Source: Streptomyces lycii (lineage in GTDB: Bacteria > Actinomycetota > Actinomycetes > Streptomycetales > Streptomycetaceae). Taken from it: 38,722 nt of DNA. Of this stretch, positions 32,809 through 38,722 are shown in pieces. Both the position numbers and the translations under genes were made by a program. Every line of letters begins with the position of its first letter. The first letter of the stretch is position 1. Under the pieces are notes generated by a model. That model saw only the letters and a list, made by a program, of their open reading frames with translations, had not been told where the DNA came from and searched no databases. The DNA lies in NCBI RefSeq assembly GCF_009735685.1, contig NZ_WHPN01000208.1, positions 1 to 38,722 on the forward strand, read 5' to 3'.

Positions 32809-33419
32809 TCGTGGGCTACGACACCACGGCGTTCGACTTCGCAAGAGCCGTCTCCTCGGCGGTCGGGGTCCCGGACCTCGCCCGCTGGCACGAGTGGTGC
32901 ACGCCCGAGGAGGAGACCCCGGGCTTCGGCAACCAGGCCTCGGAACTGCACCAGCGGCTCTACGACACCGGGCCCGCCTTCGAGGACCTCTACCGGCGCT
33001 TCGTGGCCACCACCGTCACCGAACTGGTCGGTGAGCCCGTGCGCTACCAGAACGTCCCCAACTGGCGGATCCAGCTGCCCGGGCGGCACGGTGTCGGCAG
33101 CTACCACCAGGACCGGATGGGCGGGCACAACTCCGCCGAGATCACCTTCTGGGTGCCGCTGACGGACGTCACGGAGGAGAACACCCTGTGGGTGGAGTCC
33201 GCCGAGGGGCGGGGCGACTACCGGCCGGCGGTCATGCCGTACGGGCGGATGCTGGTCTTCGACAGCGCCGACCTGATGCACGGCAACGTGCGCAACGGCT
33301 CCGAACGGACCCGGGTCAGCTTCGACTTCCGCGTCATCCCCGAATCGGTGTACGACACCGGCCTGAACACGCCGCACCACACCGGCATCGACGGGCCCCT
33401 CCAGTGGCTCGCCGCCTGA
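32793..33419 (+). CDS. StrG-like Fe(II)/2-oxoglutarate-dependent oxygenase
   Basis: A 208-residue protein of the phytanoyl-CoA-dioxygenase-like superfamily. The iron triad is readable: His105 and Asp107 in SYHQDRMGGHNSAEITFWVP and His163 in DLMHGNVRNGSERTRVSFDF, with Arg172 or Arg174 as the 2-oxoglutarate carboxylate ligand. The FWVPLTDVTEENTLWVES segment is what I recall from StrG of the streptomycin cluster, hence the name; StrG itself is poorly characterised. Expected to hydroxylate or oxidise a sugar or sugar-amino acid intermediate. ATG 32793 overlaps the GT4 gene by 16 bp, with GGGAAA upstream. It is short for the superfamily (usually 250-300), so accessory elements of the fold are reduced. 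Confidence 0.82.
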   Translation: MLNKLIVGYDTTAFDFARAVSSAVGVPDLARWHEWCTPEEETPGFGNQASELHQRLYDTGPAFEDLYRRFVATTVTELVGEPVRYQNVPNWRIQLPGRHGVGSYHQDRMGGHNSAEITFWVPLTDVTEENTLWVESAEGRGDYRPAVMPYGRMLVFDSADLMHGNVRNGSERTRVSFDFRVIPESVYDTGLNTPHHTGIDGPLQWLAA

Positions 33420-33474
33420 CGCCCCGGCCGCCGCGCGGCCGGCCCGCACCGGACACAGAAGGACCCGCCCTCCC

Positions 33475-34773
33475 ATGAGCCTTTCCGTGGTCATCCCGCA
33501 CTACCGGCAGCTCCGCTGCCTGGACCTCACCCTCGGCGCGCTCGCGGACCGGAGCCCGGACCCGGGCCCGTTCGAGGTGCTGGTCGTCGACGACGACTCG
33601 GGCGACGGCGTCGCACCGGTCGTGGCCCGGCACCGGGACCGGCTGCCCGTCCGGCTGCTCCGGCAGCCCGTCAACCGGGGCCGGGCGGCCGCCCGCAACC
33701 GCGGGGCCGCCGAGGCCTCCGGGGAACGGCTCCTCTTCCTCGACGCGGACTCCCTCGCCGACCCGGCGCTGCTCGCCGCCCACGCCCGGTTCCACCGCAC
33801 CCACCCGGACAAGGTGCTGCTCGGCGCGCGCCGGGAGGGCGACTGGGGCGCGGCCGCCGGCGCCCCCGCCGTCCGCGCGGGGGAGGGCCGCGGCCCGGCG
33901 TACGGGCAGGACATGCGCTACCGGACGGGGCTGGACCCCGCCGCGTTCGACCGCCATCCGGTGCCGTGGATCTTCGGCTACAGCCACAACATGTCGGTGC
34001 CCGCGGACGCGTTCCGCGCCTGCGGCGGCTTCGACGAGGCGTTCGCGGGCTGGGGCCACGAAGACCTGGAGCTGTCCTACCGGCTGTTCACGGCGGCCGG
34101 ACGGGCCCCCGGCCACTTCCGTTTCGACCCGGACGCTCTCTGCCACCACCTGCCGCACTTCCGGCGGGAGCGGGACAACTGGGCCCAGGCCGAGCGGATG
34201 CTGCCGTACATCACGGAGAAGCACCGCGGCCTGGAGACGGAGTTCGTCGAGGAGGGGCCGCTGAGCGTCTGCGACACCCTGCCGGTCTATCTGCGGCGGC
34301 TCCGCCTGCTGCACGCCGCCGTCCCCGGCGCGGCCCGGGACGAGGCGCTGGCCGCGCTCCCGGCGCCGCTCGCCCCCGGCCGGCTGGTGGTCGGGGCGGG
34401 CCTGGCCAAGCGGTCGTGGGAGCCGGCCGAGGGCGGTCCGGTCGAGCTGATCGACCACCGGCCGCCGGAGAGCGGCGAGGCCCCCGGGCTCGTCGGGATC
34501 CACCTGCCGTACCCGGACCACCGGTTCGCCGACCTGGTGAACCTCGACCTCTGGCGCGTGCTGACGCCCGAACACCTGTCGCGGCTGATCCTGGAGGGGC
34601 TGCGGGTGGCGAGGGCCGTGTACCTCTGCCACACGAAATCGGTGCCCGGGGCGGCCGCGGCCGGGCTCGCCGGCGACCCGGAGTACGTGTGCGACCTGCT
34701 CGCCGCCTGCTGCGACGCCCGCGTGGTGCACGACGGGGAGCGGGCCGCCGTGATCCGCGCCAAGCGCCGCTGA
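33475..34773 (+). CDS. Second GT-A glycosyltransferase, paralogue of the 26770 gene
   Basis: A 432-residue glycosyltransferase. The fold begins MSLSVVIPHYRQLRCLDLTL; the metal motif is LLFLDADSL (DAD); and the Glyco_transf_7C motif is GWGHEDLELSYRLF. Shared landmarks with the 26770 product run the whole length: GYSHNMSV versus GFSHNLSV, CHHLPHF versus CWHLPHY, and a C-terminal domain with GIHLPYPDHRFADLVNLDLW versus GVDVPFAEGTFDAVLSTDFW. They are duplicates that probably add two different sugars. AAGGA lies about 10-15 nt before ATG 33475. Its stop overlaps the next gene's start by one base (TGATG), tying it to the exporter genes. Confidence 0.88.
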   Translation: MSLSVVIPHYRQLRCLDLTLGALADRSPDPGPFEVLVVDDDSGDGVAPVVARHRDRLPVRLLRQPVNRGRAAARNRGAAEASGERLLFLDADSLADPALLAAHARFHRTHPDKVLLGARREGDWGAAAGAPAVRAGEGRGPAYGQDMRYRTGLDPAAFDRHPVPWIFGYSHNMSVPADAFRACGGFDEAFAGWGHEDLELSYRLFTAAGRAPGHFRFDPDALCHHLPHFRRERDNWAQAERMLPYITEKHRGLETEFVEEGPLSVCDTLPVYLRRLRLLHAAVPGAARDEALAALPAPLAPGRLVVGAGLAKRSWEPAEGGPVELIDHRPPESGEAPGLVGIHLPYPDHRFADLVNLDLWRVLTPEHLSRLILEGLRVARAVYLCHTKSVPGAAAAGLAGDPEYVCDLLAACCDARVVHDGERAAVIRAKRR

Positions 34774-36719
34774 TGGCCGGGGACGAGCGGCGCGCCGGGA
34801 TCCGGGAGCGGTGGGACGCCTACCGGGCCGAGGCGGTCGCGCCGCGGCTGCTCATCGTGCGTCAGCTCCCGCACGCCGGGGCCGGGCTCGCCGCGGCTCT
34901 CCTGGCCGTCAACGTCCTGCTCGGGCTGATGCCGGTGCTGTTCGTCGTCGAGACCAGCGTGCTCATCGGCCGGGTGCCGGACGCGGTGAGGGGCGGCACG
35001 GACTCGGCAGCCTGGCACGCACTCGTCACCGCGTTCCTCGTCGCCTCCGCCGCCTTCGCCGGGCAGCAGGTCCTCGCCCCGCTCCAGGCCGCGCTCGGTG
35101 AACGCGTGCAGCGGCGGGTCGACGGCTACTTCACCCGCCGACTGATGGCCTCCTCGCTGGCCGCTGTGGGCATCGCCCCGCTCGAGGACCAGCGGACCCT
35201 CGACGCGCTCCGCGAGGCGAGCCGCCGGCTGGAGACCAGCTGGCACACGCCCGGACACGCCACGGCGGGACTGCTGGCCCTCGTCGCCCGCTACACCCGG
35301 CTGCTGGCGCTCGCCGTGCTCGTCGGAGCGGTGACGGCTCCGGCGGCGGGGGCCGCGATCCTCGGCGCGGCCCTGGTGTTCCGCTACGGCCAGCGTGGCG
35401 GCCAGCGCAAGTACGCCCGGGTCTTCAAGGAACACCTGCCCGCCGAGCGGGAGGCCGCCTACTTCCGGGACGTCGCCACCGGCGTCGACGCCGCCAAGGA
35501 GATCCGGGTGTTCGGACTCGTGGGCTGGCTCAGCGACCGGTACCGGAGCAGTCACCTCGACTCGCTGTACCCGATGTGGCGTGCCCGGCGCCGCATCTAT
35601 CTGAAGCCGTACTTCGGCTACACCGCGCTCGGGCTCCTCACCGCGGGCGCCGTGACGGCCTGGACCGCGCGGGGCGCCGCCGCGGGGACGTTCTCGCTGA
35701 CCGCCCTCGCCCTCGCTCTCCAGGCCGCGGTCGCCGCGCTGCTGCTGGGCGAGCACTATCCGGAGTCCGACGCGAACACCCAGTTCGGCATGGACGCCGT
35801 ACGCGGCCTCGCGGACTTCGAGAGCCGGCTGGCCGAGCGGCTGCCCGGAGACGTCACCGCGGACGCGACCGGCGACGCGCGGGGCCTGCCGCGTGAGGGC
35901 GTCCGCTTCCGCGACGTCTCCTTCCGCTACGCCGGCGGCCGGCGGCCGGTGCTCGACGGCCTGGACCTCGTCCTGCGCGCGGGGGAGTGCACAGCGATCG
36001 TGGGCCTCAACGGCGCGGGCAAGACGACGCTGGTGAAGCTCCTCGCCCGGATGTACGAGCCCACCGGGGGCACCGTCCTCGTCGACGGCCAGGACGTGCG
36101 GACCTTCGCCGTCGACTCCTGGCGGCGGCAGATCGCGGTCATCTTCCAGGACTTCAACCGGTACGAGCTGTCCGCCGCCGACAACATAGCCCTCGGTGCC
36201 GTCGAACGACCGCCGGACGCCGCCGCGGTGCGCTCGGCCGCTCAGAAGGCCGGCGTCGCCGGGGCGCTGGAGCGGCTGCCGCGCGGCTACGACACCCCGC
36301 TCTCCCGGCAGTACGAGGGCGGCGCCCAGCTCTCCGGCGGCCAGTGGCAGCGGGTGGCGATCGCCCGCGCGCTGTACGCCCTCGACGCGGGGGCCCGGGT
36401 CCTGGTGCTGGACGAGCCCACGGCCGCGCTCGACGTGCGCGCGGAGCGCGAGTTCTTCAGCCGGTTCGTCGAACTGACCCGCGGGGTGACGACGCTGCTC
36501 ATCTCGCACCGCTTCTCCTCCGTGCGGCACGCCGACCGCATCGTCGTCCTGGAGGACGGCCGGGTCGCGGAGGACGGCACGCACGGCGAACTGCTCGCCC
36601 GCGGCGGCCGCTACGCCGAGCTGTTCCGGCTCCAGGCGGAACGCTTCGCGGAGCCGGAACGGCCCGGGGCGGCCCCCGCCGTGCCCGCACCGGCCGAGCC
36701 GACGGAGGACACGCCGTGA
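34773..36719 (+). CDS. ABC exporter half, fused membrane and ATPase domains (first of pair)
   Basis: A 648-residue half-transporter. Residues about 25-350 hold membrane helices ([73 protein letters not shown]). The ATPase domain follows: Walker A GLNGAGKTT (Lys417), Q-loop IFQDFNRYELSAADNI, signature [15 protein letters not shown] (from 520), Walker B VLVLDEPTAALD (Asp547), switch LISHRFSS (His579). Export type, with no binding protein. Start ATG 34773 shares one base with the glycosyltransferase stop; its end overlaps the next exporter gene by 4 bp. It probably forms a heterodimer with that product and exports the operon's product or an intermediate. It ends in a Pro/Ala-rich tail. Confidence 0.92.
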   Translation: MAGDERRAGIRERWDAYRAEAVAPRLLIVRQLPHAGAGLAAALLAVNVLLGLMPVLFVVETSVLIGRVPDAVRGGTDSAAWHALVTAFLVASAAFAGQQVLAPLQAALGERVQRRVDGYFTRRLMASSLAAVGIAPLEDQRTLDALREASRRLETSWHTPGHATAGLLALVARYTRLLALAVLVGAVTAPAAGAAILGAALVFRYGQRGGQRKYARVFKEHLPAEREAAYFRDVATGVDAAKEIRVFGLVGWLSDRYRSSHLDSLYPMWRARRRIYLKPYFGYTALGLLTAGAVTAWTARGAAAGTFSLTALALALQAAVAALLLGEHYPESDANTQFGMDAVRGLADFESRLAERLPGDVTADATGDARGLPREGVRFRDVSFRYAGGRRPVLDGLDLVLRAGECTAIVGLNGAGKTTLVKLLARMYEPTGGTVLVDGQDVRTFAVDSWRRQIAVIFQDFNRYELSAADNIALGAVERPPDAAAVRSAAQKAGVAGALERLPRGYDTPLSRQYEGGAQLSGGQWQRVAIARALYALDAGARVLVLDEPTAALDVRAEREFFSRFVELTRGVTTLLISHRFSSVRHADRIVVLEDGRVAEDGTHGELLARGGRYAELFRLQAERFAEPERPGAAPAVPAPAEPTEDTP

Positions 36720-38722
36720 CGGACACCGTCCGCAGCTGCTGGACCATGCTCGGCATGGCCTGGCGGCAGAGCCCTGTGAAGACCGCCGTCTCGGTCGTGC
36801 TGATGCTGCTCAACGCGGTCGCCCTGCCGTTGCTGGCCCTCGCCCTCCAGCGGACGGCGGACGCCGTGGTCGCGCGCGACACCGCCGGCGCGACCACCGC
36901 CGGGCTCGCCGTCGCGGTGCTGGCCATCTGCGCGCTGACCCTCGGCCACTTCGCGCACATCGCCTACTACGAACTGTCCGAGATCAACATCCTGGAGTTC
37001 GACCGGGAACTCATCGACCTGGCCAACGGCTCGGCCGGACTGGAACACCACGAACGCCCCGAGTACGCGGACAAGATGGGCGTGCTCAAGGAGGAACTGC
37101 AACGGCTCGGCTGGGGCATGTACGGCCTGCTGTCCGTCGTCTCGCTCGCCCTCGCCATGGTCGTCACCGGCCTGCTGCTCGCCCTCGCGCACCCGGCGCT
37201 GCTGCTGCTCCCGCTCGCCGCGATACCGCCCCTGGTCACCAGCCGCCGCGCGCAGCGCGTGCTGGACCGGGCCCGCGACGCGGCCGCCCCCGCCTCCCGT
37301 GAGGGCCGCCATCTGTTCCGCCTCGCGACGGGCGCCGGACCCGCCAAGGAACTCCGCGTCTTCCGGCTCCAGCGGGAGGTGCTCCGCCGCCACGAGACCG
37401 CCTGGGACCGGGCCGCCAACCGCATGTGGCGGGCCGAGAAGCGCGCGCTGCTGCTCACCGCCGGCGGGCAGCTCGTCTTCTCCGCCGCTTACATCGGGGC
37501 GGTGCTGCTCGTCGTCCGGCAGGTCGTCGCGGGCCGCGGCACGGTCGGCGACGTGGTGCTCGTCATCACGCTGGCGTCCCAGGTCAACCAGCAGGTCACC
37601 CAGGCCGTCACGCTGCTGCGCGAACTCCAGCGGATGGCCGAGGCGCTGACCCGGCTGCGCTGGCTGCGGGACCTCGTCGCCCGGCAGGCGCCCCCGCCAC
37701 CGGACGCGGACGTCCCGCCGGTCCTCCGGGACGGCATCGAGCTGCGCGGGGTGGCGTTCGGCTATCCGGGCGGCGGGCGGCCGGTGCTCTCCGGAGTCGA
37801 TCTGCGGCTGCCGGCCGGTTCCACGGTCGCCCTCGTCGGCGAGAACGGCGCGGGCAAGACGACCCTGGTGAAGCTGCTCTGCCGGTTCCACGACACCACC
37901 GAGGGCACCGTCACCGTGGACGGCACCGATCTGCGCCGGATGCCCGTCGAGGACTGGCGGTCCCGGATCGCCGCCGGATTCCAGGACTTCGTGCGGTTCG
38001 AACTGCCCGCGGGGCGCGCGGTGGGCGTCGGTGACCTGCCCGCGCTCGACGACGGGGCGGCGGTCACGGCCGCCCTCGGCCGGGCCGGTGCCGCTGACGT
38101 CCTGGACCGGCTCCCGGACGGCTTGGCGACCCCGCTCGGCAAGTCCTACACCGACGGCGCCGAACTCTCCGGCGGCCAGTGGCAGAAGCTCGCCCTGGGC
38201 CGCGCCATGATGCGCGAAGAGCCGCTGCTGCTCGTGCTCGACGAGCCGACCTCGGCCCTGGACGCCGAGGCCGAGCACCGGCTGTTCGAACGGTACGCCC
38301 GGAACGCGAGGCGGGCGGGCCGGCGGACGGGCGCCGTCACGCTGTTCGTCACCCACCGCTTCTCCACCGCGCGGTCGGCCGACCTCGTGGTCGTCGTCGC
38401 CGACGGCGGAATCGCGGAAGCGGGCAGCCACACGGAGCTGCTGGCCCGCGGCGGCCTCTACGCGGAGCTATACACCCTCCAGGCCGCGGCCTACCGGCGC
38501 GGCGGCCCGGGCGCCTCACCGGACACCGGGGTCCCGGACACCGGGGTCCCGGACACCGGGGTCCCGGACACCGGGGTCCCGGACACTGAGGCGCCGGACA
38601 CCACTGCACCTGACACCACTGCACCTGACACCACTGCACCTGACACCACTGCACCTGACACCACTGCACCGGGCACCACTGCACCGGGCACCGCGGCTCC
38701 GGACGGTGCCCCGGCGGACCCC
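36716..38722 (+). CDS. ABC exporter half with C-terminal pentapeptide repeats (3' end outside window)
   Basis: The frame is open from GTG 36716 to the window end (669 codons). Helices in the first ~320 residues include TAVSVVLMLLNAVALPLLAL, TTAGLAVAVLAICALTLG and LLLPLAAIPPLV. The ATPase domain has Walker A GENGAGKTT (Lys381), Q-loop FQDFVRFELPAGR, signature LSGGQWQKLALGRAM (from 484), Walker B LLLVLDEPTSALD and switch FVTHRFST, so both halves of the pair look catalytically competent. From residue 602 the protein is a low-complexity tail of PDTGV and PDTTA pentapeptides running to the edge. GTG overlaps the previous stop by 4 bp. The tail is unusual for this family, and the true stop lies beyond 38722. 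Confidence 0.9.
   Translation, partial: MTDTVRSCWTMLGMAWRQSPVKTAVSVVLMLLNAVALPLLALALQRTADAVVARDTAGATTAGLAVAVLAICALTLGHFAHIAYYELSEINILEFDRELIDLANGSAGLEHHERPEYADKMGVLKEELQRLGWGMYGLLSVVSLALAMVVTGLLLALAHPALLLLPLAAIPPLVTSRRAQRVLDRARDAAAPASREGRHLFRLATGAGPAKELRVFRLQREVLRRHETAWDRAANRMWRAEKRALLLTAGGQLVFSAAYIGAVLLVVRQVVAGRGTVGDVVLVITLASQVNQQVTQAVTLLRELQRMAEALTRLRWLRDLVARQAPPPPDADVPPVLRDGIELRGVAFGYPGGGRPVLSGVDLRLPAGSTVALVGENGAGKTTLVKLLCRFHDTTEGTVTVDGTDLRRMPVEDWRSRIAAGFQDFVRFELPAGRAVGVGDLPALDDGAAVTAALGRAGAADVLDRLPDGLATPLGKSYTDGAELSGGQWQKLALGRAMMREEPLLLVLDEPTSALDAEAEHRLFERYARNARRAGRRTGAVTLFVTHRFSTARSADLVVVVADGGIAEAGSHTELLARGGLYAELYTLQAAAYRRGGPGASPDTGVPDTGVPDTGVPDTGVPDTEAPDTTAPDTTAPDTTAPDTTAPDTTAPGTTAPGTAAPDGAPADP
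38519..38698 (+). repeat. Twelve in-frame 15-bp repeats coding PDTxx pentapeptides
   Basis: Units of 15 bp from 38519 in the codon frame: four identical CCGGACACCGGGGTC (PDTGV), one transitional PDTEA, then PDTTA units of which five end CACCACTGCA after CCKGAC, followed by two PGTxA units. Whole units are identical at DNA level within each block, so they arose by recent duplication and may vary in copy number. The second block uses CCT and ACT codons that are rarer elsewhere in the window. Confidence 0.93.

Overview
The window is high-GC actinobacterial DNA, most likely a Streptomyces chromosome. Evidence: strong G/C bias at third codon positions, frequent GTG starts, ATGA/GTGA/TGATG gene overlaps, a DUF5753-type XRE regulator paired with DUF397 and an AbaA-like ATPase, sugar ABC importers without their own ATPase, and a single in-frame TTA (bldA) codon. 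No rRNA, tRNA, insertion sequence or CRISPR array was seen.

Layout. (1) 1-2076, minus strand: a MacB/FtsX-type ABC ATPase and its permease (permease cut by the window edge). (2) 2326-11655: a galactoside/arabinogalactan-type utilisation locus. A GH42 beta-galactosidase, a lipoprotein sugar-binding protein and two permeases form one minus-strand operon. A divergent LacI regulator faces it across two matching palindromes, and two secreted GH43 enzymes follow (one with a CBM13 lectin domain). (3) 11802-15115: a regulatory island with an AbaA-like ATPase plus a small conserved protein, a divergent XRE(DUF5753)-DUF397 pair, and a DUF574-type methyltransferase. (4) 15274-24191: a second sugar system. 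It has a DeoR-headed/LacI-bodied regulator, a Tat-type lipoprotein binding protein, two permeases, a D-2-hydroxyacid dehydrogenase, a DUF2264 protein and a ROK regulator. (5) 24280-26235: a FAD/NAD(P)-binding oxidoreductase, probably leaderless, followed by 0.5 kb of 8-bp-periodic repeats. (6) 26770-38722 and beyond: a tightly packed plus-strand operon. Its products are a GT-A glycosyltransferase, a glutamine-dependent asparagine-synthetase-like amidotransferase, an SHMT-like PLP enzyme, a GT4 glycosyltransferase, a StrG-like Fe(II)/2-oxoglutarate oxygenase, a second GT-A glycosyltransferase, and two fused ABC exporters.

How it works together. Regions 2 and 4 each look like complete import-and-degrade units for oligosaccharides that borrow a shared ATPase (MsiK in Streptomyces). 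Region 6 is the best candidate for an undescribed system. It reads as a specialised-metabolite or glycan pathway with sugar transfer, amidation, C-C bond chemistry on an amino acid, oxidation and export, but it has no NRPS, PKS, terpene or recognisable RiPP core in the window. Its product cannot be named from sequence. Short tandem repeats recur in the intercistronic gaps of both importer operons, upstream of region 6, and in frame at the end of the last exporter.
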